From Mycolicibacterium tusciae (GTDB lineage: Bacteria; Actinomycetota; Actinomycetes; Mycobacteriales; Mycobacteriaceae): 64,000 bases of DNA. The translations under genes and the position numbers were made by a program. Numbering within the stretch: the first letter of the stretch is position 1; each line of letters begins with the position of its first letter. Positions 10,533-20,778 of this stretch are shown here, piece after piece. Where the stretch lies: contig NZ_MVIM01000007.1 in assembly GCF_002086795.1 (NCBI RefSeq), positions 124,001 through 188,000 of the forward strand. The letters run 5' to 3'. The notes under the pieces are model-generated. The model saw nothing but the letters and a program-made list of their open reading frames with translations. It was not told where the DNA came from and did no database searches.

Positions 10533-11860
10533 TGAGCCACACCGCCGATGACCGCGCCAGGCTGGGCCTGCGCGAGTCCGCGACCTTCGACCGGTCGACG
10601 ATCGCCGCCATCCACCGTGCCGCCGAGACCGGCATCTACGACATCCGCGGTTGGGGCGCCAAACGTCGGCTGCCGCATTTCGACGACCTGCTGTTCCTCG
10701 GGGCGTCGATGTCCCGCTACCCGCTGGAGGGCTACCGCGAACGGTGTGACACCGACGTTGTGCTCGGTGACGGCTGCGCCAAGTTCCCACTGCACCTCGA
10801 CATTCCGACCACCATCGCGGGCATGTCCTTCGGAGCACTGTCCGGTCCGGCGAAGGAGGCGCTCGGGCGCGGTGCCAGCGAGGTCGGCACCTCCACCACG
10901 ACCGGCGACGGCGGGATGACGCCCGAGGAGCGGACGCAGAGCAAATCCCTTGTTTACCAATATCTTCCGTCCCGATACGGCATGAACCCCGACGACCTTC
11001 GCAAGGCCGATGCGATCGAGGTCGTTCTCGGTCAGGGCGCCAAGCCTGGTGGCGGTGGCATGCTGCTCGGACAGAAGATCTCGCCGCGCGTCGCGGCCAT
11101 GCGCACCCTGCCCGAGGGCATCGACCAGCGCTCGGCGTGCCGCCATCCCGACTGGACCGGTCCCGACGACCTGACGATCAAAATCAACGAGCTACGGGAG
11201 ATCACCGACTGGGAGAAGCCGATTTACGTGAAGGTCGGCGCCACCCGCGTGTACTACGACGTGAAGCTGGCGGTGCACGCGGGCGCCGACGTCATCGTTG
11301 TCGACGGTATGCAGGGCGGCACGGCGGCGACCCAGGACGTGTTCATCGAACACGTCGGCATCCCGACGCTGGCGGCTGTTCCGCAGGCGGTGCAGGCGCT
11401 GCAGGAGCTCGGGGTGCATCGCAAAGTGCAGTTGATCGTGTCTGGCGGTATCCGCACCGGCGCCGACGTGGCCAAAGCGCTTGCGCTGGGGGCCGACGCC
11501 GTCGCTATCGGCACCGCGGCACTGATCGCACTCGGTGACAACCACCCCCGCTACGCCGCCGATTACGAAAAGCTCGGCAGCGCAGCGGGATTCTTCGACG
11601 ACTTCCAGGACGGCACCGACCCCGCGGGTATCAGCACGCAGGATCCAGAGCTGGCATCCAGGTTCGACCCTGTCGAGGGTGGCCGACGGCTGGCCAACTA
11701 CCTGCGCGTGCTGACCATGGAGGCCCAGACCATTGCGCGTGCGTGCGGAAAGTCCCACGTCTGCCACCTCGAACCCGAGGACCTCGTCGCCGTCACCATC
11801 GAGGCGGCGGCGATGGCCCGCGTTCCCTTGGCCGGTACCGAATGGATTCCCGGCCAATGA
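10532..11860 (+). CDS. FMN-binding glutamate synthase-like subunit (MgsC-like)
   Basis: A 442-residue protein matching the central FMN and Fe-S domain of glutamate synthase. Visible pieces are AGMSFGALSGPAKEALGRGA, the GGMTPEERTQSKSL segment, PGGGGMLLGQKIS, DGMQGGTAATQD and GGIRTGADVAKALALGADAV (phosphate-binding barrel end). A CGKSHVC pair near the C-terminus is all that remains of the usual Cys cluster. With the two preceding subunits it reconstitutes a three-part GltB, the architecture of N-methylglutamate synthase. It overlaps its neighbours by 1 bp and 4 bp. Confidence 0.85.
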   Translation: MSHTADDRARLGLRESATFDRSTIAAIHRAAETGIYDIRGWGAKRRLPHFDDLLFLGASMSRYPLEGYRERCDTDVVLGDGCAKFPLHLDIPTTIAGMSFGALSGPAKEALGRGASEVGTSTTTGDGGMTPEERTQSKSLVYQYLPSRYGMNPDDLRKADAIEVVLGQGAKPGGGGMLLGQKISPRVAAMRTLPEGIDQRSACRHPDWTGPDDLTIKINELREITDWEKPIYVKVGATRVYYDVKLAVHAGADVIVVDGMQGGTAATQDVFIEHVGIPTLAAVPQAVQALQELGVHRKVQLIVSGGIRTGADVAKALALGADAVAIGTAALIALGDNHPRYAADYEKLGSAAGFFDDFQDGTDPAGISTQDPELASRFDPVEGGRRLANYLRVLTMEAQTIARACGKSHVCHLEPEDLVAVTIEAAAMARVPLAGTEWIPGQ

Positions 11861-13041
11861 GCACCGCGGATGTGGTGATCGTCGGCGGCGGCATCGAGGG
11901 TGCCGCAGCGGCCTGGGCGCTGTCACAGCGTGGCGTCACCAATGTCGTTGTGGCCGAACGCAGTACCGTCGGCGCCGGGATGACCGGCAAGTCCAGCGGC
12001 ATCGTGCGCTGCCACTATGGCGTCAGCTCGCTGGCGGCGATGGCCTCCGTCGGGCTGGAGGTCTTCGAGAAGTCGCACGAGATCTTCGGCACCGACATCG
12101 GATTCCGGCAGACCGGCTACGTCGTCGGCGTCGGCGATCCAGACACCGACTCGCTGCGCAAGAGCCTTGCCGCGCAGCGAGCAGTGGGCGTTCAGACCGA
12201 GGAGATCGGCGCAGCCGATGTCGCCCGGCTGTGGCCACACGCGGATCTGACGCCGTTCGGGGCATTCGCGTGGGAGGCACGCGGTGGCTACGGCGACGCG
12301 TACCAGACAGCGCAGGCGTTCGCGGCGTCGGCGCGCGCGGCCGGGGTGCGGATTCTCCAAGGCGCCAACGTCACCGGATTGCTGACCGCCGGTGACAGAG
12401 TCACGGGTGTTCGGTTGGCCGACGGATCGGAGATCTCTACGGACGCCGTCGTGGTGGCCACCGGCGTCTGGACGCCGGCCCTTCTGTCGCCGCACGGCAT
12501 CGACGTGCCCATTCGCGTCGTCCGCGAACAGCTCGTGACCATCGCGCCCGGCGTCGAGATCGGCAGCGTGCCCGTGTTCTCCGATCTGGTGTCACTGCAG
12601 TACATTCGCCCGGAACTCGGCGGTGAGCTGCTGTTCGGCAACAGTGATCTGTCCGACGTCGAGGACGCGAACCCCGACGACTACCTCAACCGCGCCACCG
12701 AGGCCTTCGTCGAGGACACCGTCGAGCGCGTTCAAACCAGATTCCCCGGCTTCACCGATGCGGCGATCACCGGCAGCTACGCCGGCTGCTACGACGTGAC
12801 CCCGGATTGGAACCCGGTCATCAGCAAGACGGGGGTGGAAGGGCTCGTCGTCGCCGCAGGGTTCAGCGGTCACGGGTTCAAGATCGCACCAGCGGTGGGA
12901 CGGTTGATCGCCGATCTCGTCGTTGACGGCCGCAGCGCCGATCCCCGCATTCCCGACAGCGACTTCCGGCTGTCCCGGTTCGGCGAGGCCGACCTACTCA
13001 CGAGCCCGTATCCGTATTCCGGTGCCGGACAGATGCGTTGA
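11857..13041 (+). CDS. FAD-dependent amine oxidoreductase (DAO family, sarcosine oxidase beta-like)
   Basis: A 394-residue flavoprotein starting with the dinucleotide loop VVIVGGGIEGAAAAWAL, followed by MTGKSSGIVRCHYG, a segment shared with sarcosine oxidase beta subunits and N-methylglutamate dehydrogenase. The C-terminal GFSGHGFKIAPAVG box contacts the flavin. ATG 11857 overlaps the previous stop (ATGA). If the operon makes N-methylglutamate, this enzyme is the best candidate to oxidise it. Methylotrophs use a four-subunit enzyme for that step, so a single-subunit version would be unusual. Confidence 0.83.
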   Translation: MSTADVVIVGGGIEGAAAAWALSQRGVTNVVVAERSTVGAGMTGKSSGIVRCHYGVSSLAAMASVGLEVFEKSHEIFGTDIGFRQTGYVVGVGDPDTDSLRKSLAAQRAVGVQTEEIGAADVARLWPHADLTPFGAFAWEARGGYGDAYQTAQAFAASARAAGVRILQGANVTGLLTAGDRVTGVRLADGSEISTDAVVVATGVWTPALLSPHGIDVPIRVVREQLVTIAPGVEIGSVPVFSDLVSLQYIRPELGGELLFGNSDLSDVEDANPDDYLNRATEAFVEDTVERVQTRFPGFTDAAITGSYAGCYDVTPDWNPVISKTGVEGLVVAAGFSGHGFKIAPAVGRLIADLVVDGRSADPRIPDSDFRLSRFGEADLLTSPYPYSGAGQMR

Positions 13042-13054
13042 CTCCTGGCTGAAC

Positions 13055-13702
13055 ATGTCTGACATCCCGCTGCTCCGCAACAGGTCCGGCACGGCTCGCG
13101 ACCGCGACCCGCACGCGCCGGTGGCAGAGCTCGAGCTGGAGGCCGCCATCGGGCGCAACGTCCGCCAACTCCGCCTGCAGCAGGGCCTCACGGTGGCCGA
13201 AATGGCCACTCAAGTCGGCATTTCGAAGGCGATGATGTCGAAGATCGAGAATGCCCAGACGTCGTGCAGCCTGAGCACCCTGGCGCTGCTGGCCAATGGT
13301 TTCGACATACCCGTCACCAGTCTGTTCCGGGGCGCGGACGTCGAGCGTCCTGCCTCATTCGTCAGCGCGGGCACGGGAGCACGCATCGTTCGCAACGGCA
13401 CCAAGGAAGGCCACGAGTACCAGCTGTTGGGCTCGCTACGCGGTGAACACAAGCGCCTCGAGTGTCTGCACGTCACCCTGTCGGCGAAAAGTCAGACCTA
13501 TCCCCTGTTTCAGCACCCCGGCACGGAGTTCATCTTCGTGCTCGAAGGGGTGATGGATTACAGCCACAGCCGCACGGTGTACCGGCTGAACCCGGGCGAC
13601 TCGCTGCAGTTCGACGGCGAAGGTGCACACGGCCCGGTGGATCTGGTCGAGTTGCCGATCCGTTTCCTCTCGGTGATCGCGTTCCCCGATTCCCAGGTTT
13701 AG
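13055..13702 (+). CDS. XRE-cupin transcriptional regulator
   Basis: A 215-residue protein with an N-terminal XRE helix-turn-helix (about residues 27-85, with LTVAEMATQVGISKAMMSKIEN) and a C-terminal cupin (about 130-210, with PGTEFIFVLEGVMDY and LNPGDSLQFDGEGAHGP). This layout is common for regulators of amine and amino acid catabolism such as PuuR. It starts 13 nt after the flavoprotein stop and is probably the last gene of the amt-gmaS operon and its local regulator. The cupin probably senses a pathway metabolite; the ligand is unknown. Confidence 0.85.
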   Translation: MSDIPLLRNRSGTARDRDPHAPVAELELEAAIGRNVRQLRLQQGLTVAEMATQVGISKAMMSKIENAQTSCSLSTLALLANGFDIPVTSLFRGADVERPASFVSAGTGARIVRNGTKEGHEYQLLGSLRGEHKRLECLHVTLSAKSQTYPLFQHPGTEFIFVLEGVMDYSHSRTVYRLNPGDSLQFDGEGAHGPVDLVELPIRFLSVIAFPDSQV

Positions 13703-13720
13703 TCGCCGGCGACCTGCATT

Positions 13721-13749
13721 TTGTGGCGTGGCTGGGTGGGGAGTATGGT
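13721..13749 (+). promoter_or_regulatory. Probable leuA promoter
   Basis: TTGTGG at 13721-13726, a 17-nt spacer and TATGGT at 13744-13749 fit a SigA-type promoter. Transcription would begin about 7 nt later, exactly at the GTG that opens the Leu-rich leader peptide, giving a leaderless start. Call rests on sequence only. Confidence 0.5.
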
Positions 13750-13756
13750 GACCAAC

Positions 13757-13782
13757 GTGCAGCGGGTGCTCCTTCTCGGCAG

Positions 13783-13798
<16 letters not shown>
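13757..13798 (+). CDS. leuA leader peptide, MQRVLLLGSRDGV
   Basis: A 13-codon frame, GTG to TGA, encodes MQRVLLLGSRDGV. It has three consecutive Leu codons (CTC CTT CTC) flanked by Val, just upstream of the leucine biosynthesis gene. It lies 7 nt after a TATGGT box, so the mRNA would begin with the start codon. ATG 13745 and GTG 13748 are in the same frame but overlap that box. Leucine leader peptides upstream of leuA have been proposed for actinobacteria. Stalling at the Leu codons would change folding of the hairpin that overlaps the peptide end. Confidence 0.68.
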
Positions 13799-15712
<1,914 letters not shown>

Positions 15713-15745
15713 GCTCTTCGTGCCGGGCGCTCTAGTCGGGGCGAT

Positions 15746-16765
15746 CTAGAAGAGCGCGAACTGGTCGCCGGCCAGCGTGACGTCGGTGAATTCCTCGACG
15801 GTGCTGCCGCCGACCACCGCGTCGAGCCGGTTCATGAAATCGGTGTCTGGGATGAACGGAACGCCCAGCTCACGGGCCTGGAAGCCCTTGCCCTGCTCGG
15901 GTCGGGTCTCGTTGCAGATGATGAGGGAGGTCTCGGAGTCGACGTTGTCCGTATAGGACAGCCCGGCATGCACAATCCGCTCGACGAGCTCCTCATGGGT
16001 GCGCTCGACCTCGGCCGCCAGTGCAACCCGCATCCCCTGAACCAGCGGCCTGCCCTCGACGAACCGGCCGGGATTGACGTACGGGCATGGCAGCCGTGCG
16101 GCCATCATCTTCAGCGGCCGCAGCTCCTCGTGTGTCACCTGGCCGTTGGGCCACTCGCGCCGCGACAGCGGGCGAACGGGCAGCCACACCTTGCGTTCCC
16201 GCGCACGCACCAGGACCGGCTTGAGGATCTGCGCGAGCACCATCGCGTCGTCGAGCGCATCGTGGGGTTTCAGCTGCGTGATACCCCAGTGTGCGGCAAG
16301 GGTTTCCAGCCGCAGGTTCTCGGTGCCCAACTCGAGGCGACGGGTGAGTTCGACGGTGCACATCGCGGTGTCGATGGGCAGTACCGCGTCGACCATCTCG
16401 GCCTCGGCGGTCAGGAACGAGTAGTCGAACCCCACGTTGTGCGCCACCAGGGTGCGGCCACGCAGCAGCTCGATCAGATCGCCGACGATGTCGCCGAAGC
16501 ACGGCTGGCCTTCGAGCATCTCGGCGGTCAAGCCGTGGACATGGGTCGGGCCGGGATCGACCCTCGGATTGAGAAGCGTGTAGAGGCTCTGTTCGACGTT
16601 GCCGTCGTCACCGAGAGCCAGCGCCGCGATGCTGATGACCCGAGCGTGTCCCGGATGGAAACCCGAGGTCTCCACGTCGACGACGGCCCAGCCCGCGCCA
16701 TCGTCGGTCGCGGGGCGGCCCCAGCACTGACTCACAAATTCGAGGATGGCACGGACGGGTGACAA
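15746..16765 (-). CDS. DnaQ-like 3'-5' exonuclease with BRCT domain (Rv3711c-like)
   Basis: A 339-residue protein with an N-terminal DEDDh exonuclease: VVDVETSGFHP (motif I Asp-x-Glu), HNVGFDYSFL (motif II) and HDALDDAMV (motif III with His and Asp). Residues after about 250 form a BRCT domain ending LGVPFIPDTDFMNRL. It is annotated as a polymerase III epsilon subunit in M. tuberculosis, but the BRCT suggests a repair role and replication proofreading is done elsewhere in mycobacteria. The start is TTG at 16765; murT is divergent. Confidence 0.85.
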   Translation of the reverse strand: MSPVRAILEFVSQCWGRPATDDGAGWAVVDVETSGFHPGHARVISIAALALGDDGNVEQSLYTLLNPRVDPGPTHVHGLTAEMLEGQPCFGDIVGDLIELLRGRTLVAHNVGFDYSFLTAEAEMVDAVLPIDTAMCTVELTRRLELGTENLRLETLAAHWGITQLKPHDALDDAMVLAQILKPVLVRARERKVWLPVRPLSRREWPNGQVTHEELRPLKMMAARLPCPYVNPGRFVEGRPLVQGMRVALAAEVERTHEELVERIVHAGLSYTDNVDSETSLIICNETRPEQGKGFQARELGVPFIPDTDFMNRLDAVVGGSTVEEFTDVTLAGDQFALF

Positions 16766-16821
16766 TCCCTTCTAGGCACGCACACCGCTCGCTCAGCGTG
16801 TCGGCTCTTAGACTGCCGGGG

Positions 16822-18057
16822 ATGGTCACGATTCGCGGACGTGCAGCGCTGACGGCGGGCGCCGGCGCGCGCTGGGCGTCGCGCGTCACCGGCCGCGGTG
16901 CAGGGGCGATGATCGGCGGCCTGGTCGCGATGACGCTGGACAGATCAATCCTGCGCCAGCTCGGCGAGGGCCGTCGCACCACGATCGTCACCGGCACCAA
17001 TGGCAAGTCCACGACCACGCGAATGACCGCAGCTGCGCTGGGAACGCTGGGGCCCGTCGCGACCAACGCCGAGGGCGCGAACATGGACGCCGGCCTGGTC
17101 GCAGCACTCGCGGGCACGCGGGACGCGTCGCTGGCCGCACTCGAAGTCGACGAGATGCACGTCCCGCATGTGGCCGACGCGCTTGATCCCGCGGTGATCG
17201 TGCTGCTGAATCTGTCGCGAGATCAGCTCGATCGCGTCGGTGAGATCAATCACATCGAACGCACATTGCGGGCCGGTCTGGCGCGTCATCCGTCGACGGT
17301 CGTCGTTGCGAATTGCGACGACGTGTTGATGACGTCGGCCGCATACGACAGCCCGAATGTGGTGTGGGTGGCCGCAGGCGGTGGGTGGGCCAACGATTCG
17401 GTGAGCTGCCCACGCTCGGGCGAGATCATCGTGCGCGACGGCGCACACTGGTATTCAACGGGGACTGATTTCAAGCGGCCGTCCCCGCAGTGGTGGTACG
17501 ACAACACGCACATCTACGGACCCGACGGCTTGTCGTTGCCGATGCAGCTGGCACTCCCAGGAAACATCAACCGCGGCAACGCCACTCAGGCGGTCGCCGC
17601 CGCGGTGACGGTGGGCGCGGATCCAGAGGCCGCCGTCGCGGCGGTCTCGTGTGTCGACGAGGTCGCCGGGCGGTACAGCACGGTGCAGCTGGGTCAGCAT
17701 TCAGTGCGCATGCTGCTGGCGAAGAACCCCGCGGGCTGGCAGGAGGCGTTGTCGATGGTCGACACCGACGCCGGCTCAGTCGTGATCTCGGTGAACGGTC
17801 AGGTGCCCGACGGGGAGGACCTGTCGTGGCTGTGGGACGTCAACTTCGAGCATTTCGTGAACCATCCGGTGGTGGCCGCAGGAGAGCGCGGTACCGATCT
17901 GGCGGTGCGACTTGGCTATGCGGGCGTCGAACACACGTTGGTGCACAACGCTGTTGAGGCGATCACGTCGTGCCCACCGGGACATGTCGAGGTGGTCGCC
18001 AACTACACCGCGTTCCTGGCGCTGAACCGGACGTTCGGGAGGGCCGGCCGTGCGTGA
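16822..18057 (+). CDS. murT: Lipid II isoglutaminyl synthase, MurT subunit
   Basis: MurT and GatD amidate the second-residue glutamate of lipid II. The 411-residue protein is a Mur-ligase-family enzyme with the ATP loop TGTNGKSTTTRM and an ALEVDEMHVPHV segment; the C-terminal DUF1727 domain binds GatD. The ATG at 16822 is supported by TAGACT at 16809-16814 followed by a 7-nt gap, a leaderless arrangement, and the protein then starts MVTIRGRAAL like its mycobacterial relatives. A zinc-ribbon region around CPRSGE may have lost some ligands. It overlaps gatD by 8 bp. Confidence 0.93.
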   Translation: MVTIRGRAALTAGAGARWASRVTGRGAGAMIGGLVAMTLDRSILRQLGEGRRTTIVTGTNGKSTTTRMTAAALGTLGPVATNAEGANMDAGLVAALAGTRDASLAALEVDEMHVPHVADALDPAVIVLLNLSRDQLDRVGEINHIERTLRAGLARHPSTVVVANCDDVLMTSAAYDSPNVVWVAAGGGWANDSVSCPRSGEIIVRDGAHWYSTGTDFKRPSPQWWYDNTHIYGPDGLSLPMQLALPGNINRGNATQAVAAAVTVGADPEAAVAAVSCVDEVAGRYSTVQLGQHSVRMLLAKNPAGWQEALSMVDTDAGSVVISVNGQVPDGEDLSWLWDVNFEHFVNHPVVAAGERGTDLAVRLGYAGVEHTLVHNAVEAITSCPPGHVEVVANYTAFLALNRTFGRAGRA

Positions 18058-18766
18058 GTCGACGGTGCGGATCGGGTTGGTGCTGCCCGATGTGATGGGA
18101 ACGTATGGTGACGGCGGCAATTCGGTGGTGTTGCGCCAACGCCTGCGCTTACGGGGCTTCGATGCGGAGATCGTCGAGATCACCCTCGCGGACCCGGTGC
18201 CTGCCGAGCTGGATCTGTACACCCTCGGCGGAGCAGAGGATTACGCGCAGCGGCTGGCTACTAAGCACTTGATCCGTTACCCCGGTTTGCAGCAGGCCGC
18301 GGAGCGAGGCGCACCGGTGCTGGCGATCTGCGCGGCGATCCAGGTGCTTGGCCACTGGTATGAGACGTCGTCGGGTGAGCGCGTCGACGGGGTGGGGATG
18401 CTCGACGTCACGACGTCGCCGCAGGACAGCCGGACGATCGGCGAGGTGGTGTCGCAGCCCCTGCTGCCCGAACTGACGGAGCGGTTGACGGGGTTCGAGA
18501 ATCACCGCGGCGGAACGGTTTTAGGATCCGCAGCGCGCCCGTTGGCTCGGGTGGTCAGCGGGGCGGGCAACCGTGCCGGCGATGGCATCGACGGCGCGGT
18601 GCAGGGCAGCGTCGTCGCGACCTATCTGCACGGGCCGTGCCTGGCCCGCAATCCTCAGCTCGCGGACCATCTGCTGTCGCGCGTGGGCGGCGAGCTGCCG
18701 CCGCTGGAGATCGGCGAGATCGCGCAGTTGCGTAAGGAGCGACTGGCGGCCCCGCGCCGGGTCTAG
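18050..18766 (+). CDS. gatD: Lipid II isoglutaminyl synthase, GatD glutaminase subunit
   Basis: A 238-residue class I-type glutaminase (CobB/CobQ-like) that supplies ammonia to MurT. The nucleophile is Cys94 in LAICAAIQVLG, with the catalytic His in YLHGPCLARNP near residue 189. The gene overlaps murT by 8 bp, so the two subunits are translated together. It was formerly called cobQ2 (Rv3713) in M. tuberculosis. It ends convergently with the DUF559 gene, overlapping by 4 bp. Confidence 0.94.
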   Translation: MRESTVRIGLVLPDVMGTYGDGGNSVVLRQRLRLRGFDAEIVEITLADPVPAELDLYTLGGAEDYAQRLATKHLIRYPGLQQAAERGAPVLAICAAIQVLGHWYETSSGERVDGVGMLDVTTSPQDSRTIGEVVSQPLLPELTERLTGFENHRGGTVLGSAARPLARVVSGAGNRAGDGIDGAVQGSVVATYLHGPCLARNPQLADHLLSRVGGELPPLEIGEIAQLRKERLAAPRRV

Positions 18767-19629
18767 GCGGCGACGCCGTTGGTGTCCACGAAGCAGCCGC
18801 GCGCGGCGAGCGCCGCCTCGACCCGTCTGATCACATCCTGCGGCTTGTCCTCGGCGATCACCCGGATCACGATCCAGCCGAGAGCCTCGAGCATGCGCAG
18901 CCTCCCGATGTCTTTCACGTACTGGCGGCGGTCCTTCCGGTGATGATCGCCGTCGTACTCGACCGCCACGTGGTATTCGCGCCAGCCCATGTCGAGCCAC
19001 GCCACCGGAGTGACGCCACGCACGACGGGTATTTGCGTTTCGGGCCGAGGAAAGCCCGCGTCCAACAACAACAATCGGACCTGCGACTCCCGCGGCGAGG
19101 CCGCGCCGCCGTCGACGAGCGGGAGCAACTCTCGGAGCTGCCGCGTCCCACGGCTGCGCGGGTACCTTTCACTCAGCGCCAGCACGTCATTGATCTGAAA
19201 GCGCTGGTTCCACATCAACGCATCAAGCCGCGCGAGTGCGTCGCCACGTTCCAGATGCCGACCGAGATCGAATGCGGTGCGCACCCGGGTTGTCACAGGT
19301 AAACCGGCGACACGTGTGATCTCGTTGTCGGCCAACTGCTCCGCCCTCGGCACCATTCCCCGCTGTGCACGAATCCTGATGCCAGCAAGCTCGATGGGAT
19401 GATTCGGATCTACATACGGCGCACCGTGTAGAGCCGAGGCGGCCACTCCCGCGATCACACCCTTGCGACGTGACGCCAGCCACGCTGCAATCGCACGGTC
19501 CCGCAACGACAGCTCGGCATCCTTCGATGCGTAGACGCCGTGATGAACCGCTCGATACCAACGGCTCAACTCGTAACGAGTGACCCGCCCTGCCGCCATC
19601 GCCTCACTACCAATGAAGACCTCAGCCAT
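18763..19629 (-). CDS. DUF559 / AbiEi-antitoxin-like protein (Rv3714c-like)
   Basis: A 288-residue protein with an N-terminal winged-helix-like region as in AbiEi-type antitoxins (AMAAGRVTRYELSRWYRAVH) and a C-terminal DUF559 domain with a Vsr-endonuclease-like fold: EYDGDHH is the probable metal centre and GWIVIRVIAED the core strand. Such fusions are common and numerous in mycobacteria, but no cognate toxin is encoded beside it, so a toxin-antitoxin role is not supported. A DNA-processing function is possible. Confidence 0.75.
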   Translation of the reverse strand: MAEVFIGSEAMAAGRVTRYELSRWYRAVHHGVYASKDAELSLRDRAIAAWLASRRKGVIAGVAASALHGAPYVDPNHPIELAGIRIRAQRGMVPRAEQLADNEITRVAGLPVTTRVRTAFDLGRHLERGDALARLDALMWNQRFQINDVLALSERYPRSRGTRQLRELLPLVDGGAASPRESQVRLLLLDAGFPRPETQIPVVRGVTPVAWLDMGWREYHVAVEYDGDHHRKDRRQYVKDIGRLRMLEALGWIVIRVIAEDKPQDVIRRVEAALAARGCFVDTNGVAA

Positions 19630-19660
19630 GACCGCATACTGCCGCGAGCCACCGACACCT

Positions 19661-19723
19661 CATCGCTTTCAACGATTTGCAGCGAAAGTGCGAGACAAGC
19701 TCTGCATTTTGTTGAAAGCGATG
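19661..19723. repeat. Long-loop perfect inverted repeat downstream of recR
   Basis: CATCGCTTTCAAC (19661-19673) and GTTGAAAGCGATG (19711-19723) are perfect 13-bp arms separated by 37 nt. They lie in the gap between the recR stop and the start of the DUF559 gene, both on the minus strand. The arms are AT-richer than their surroundings. The loop is long for an intrinsic terminator, so a two-site protein operator for the DUF559 gene is equally possible. Confidence 0.55.
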
Positions 19724-19738
19724 CCCTCGAAAGCGAAC

Positions 19739-20350
19739 TCAGGCCATTGCGCGGCGACCCGCGAGCGCGCGGCCCAGCGTCAGCTCATCCGCGAACTCCA
19801 GGTCACCACCCATGGGGAGCCCGGAGGCGATGCGCGTCACCGTGAGATCCGGGATGTCGCGCAACATCCGGACGAGATACGTCGCCGTGGCCTCGCCTTC
19901 GGTGTTCGGATCCGTCGCGATGATCACCTCGGTGATGTCCACGCCGTCGACGCGTTCGCCAATCCTGTTCAGCAGCTCGCGAATTCGCAGCTGTTCCGGC
20001 CCGATTCCGGACAACGGGTCAAGCGCACCGCCGAGCACGTGATAGCGGCCGCGGAACTCGCGGGTGCGCTCGACGGCCTGCACATCCTTGGGTTCCTCGA
20101 CGACGCACACTATTGAGCCATCACGTCGCGAGTCAGAACATATCCGGCATCGCTCGTCGTCGGACACATTGCCGCACACCGCGCAGAACGTGACCCCGTC
20201 GCGGATACGGTTCAAGACCGCGGTCATCCGGTCGATCTGCGGCGGCTCGACGGACAGCAGGTGGAATGCGATCCGCTGCGCGCTCTTCGGCCCGATGCCC
20301 GGCAGCTTGCCGAGCTCGTCGATCAGATCCTGGACCGGTCCCTCGAACAA
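19739..20350 (-). CDS. recR: Recombination mediator RecR
   Basis: RecR works with RecO (and RecF) to load RecA at gaps. The 203-residue length fits the family. It has the N-terminal helix-hairpin-helix ([17 protein letters not shown]), a four-Cys zinc finger ([16 protein letters not shown]) and a Toprim domain ([26 protein letters not shown]). The start is TTG at 20350, which gives the conserved [13 protein letters not shown]-terminus. It lies one base after the ybaB stop, the conserved ybaB-recR pair. Confidence 0.96.
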   Translation of the reverse strand: MFEGPVQDLIDELGKLPGIGPKSAQRIAFHLLSVEPPQIDRMTAVLNRIRDGVTFCAVCGNVSDDERCRICSDSRRDGSIVCVVEEPKDVQAVERTREFRGRYHVLGGALDPLSGIGPEQLRIRELLNRIGERVDGVDITEVIIATDPNTEGEATATYLVRMLRDIPDLTVTRIASGLPMGGDLEFADELTLGRALAGRRAMA

Positions 20351-20351
20351 G

Positions 20352-20690
20352 TCAGAGTCCTGGCAGGCCCATGTCGCCCATTCCGCCGGCGAGCGGACCG
20401 AGACGGTCGTGCGCCAGGATGGTGACCTGTTTGGACGCATCGGCGATCGCGCCGACGACGAGGTCCTGCAGCGTCTCGATGTCCTGCGGGTCCACGACCT
20501 TGGGGTCGATCCGGACCGCGATCACCTCGCCACTGCCCTTCATGGTGACCTGCACCAGGCCGCCACCCGCTTGACCGTTGACCTCGGCCGCGGCCAGCGC
20601 CGCCTGCGCCTCCATCAACTGCTGCTGCACCTGCTGCGCCTGAGCCAGAAGAGCGGACATATCGGGCTGGCCACCACTGCCGGGTTGCAT
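20352..20690 (-). CDS. ybaB: YbaB/EbfC family nucleoid-associated protein
   Basis: A 112-residue DNA-binding protein: a long N-terminal helix ([20 protein letters not shown]) followed by the conserved [19 protein letters not shown] core and [10 protein letters not shown]. The family forms homodimers with a tweezer shape that coat DNA. ATG 20690 is chosen because the preceding frame lacks family similarity. It is translated just ahead of recR, with a 1-nt gap, as in most bacteria. Its C-terminal Gly/Met-rich tail ([13 protein letters not shown]) is typical of actinobacteria. Confidence 0.93.
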   Translation of the reverse strand: MQPGSGGQPDMSALLAQAQQVQQQLMEAQAALAAAEVNGQAGGGLVQVTMKGSGEVIAVRIDPKVVDPQDIETLQDLVVGAIADASKQVTILAHDRLGPLAGGMGDMGLPGL

Positions 20691-20778
20691 GACGATCCCC
20701 TTGCGTATTGGTCTCGACTCGGTTGCGTCGTCGCGTTGGGGTTTCAGCCTAGTCGGGGACAGCGCTACGGTGGCGCCC

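Noticed and set aside
18763..19629. Toxin-antitoxin module with the AbiEi-like DUF559 protein
   Set aside because: No AbiEii-type toxin gene is adjacent; the neighbours are gatD and recR.
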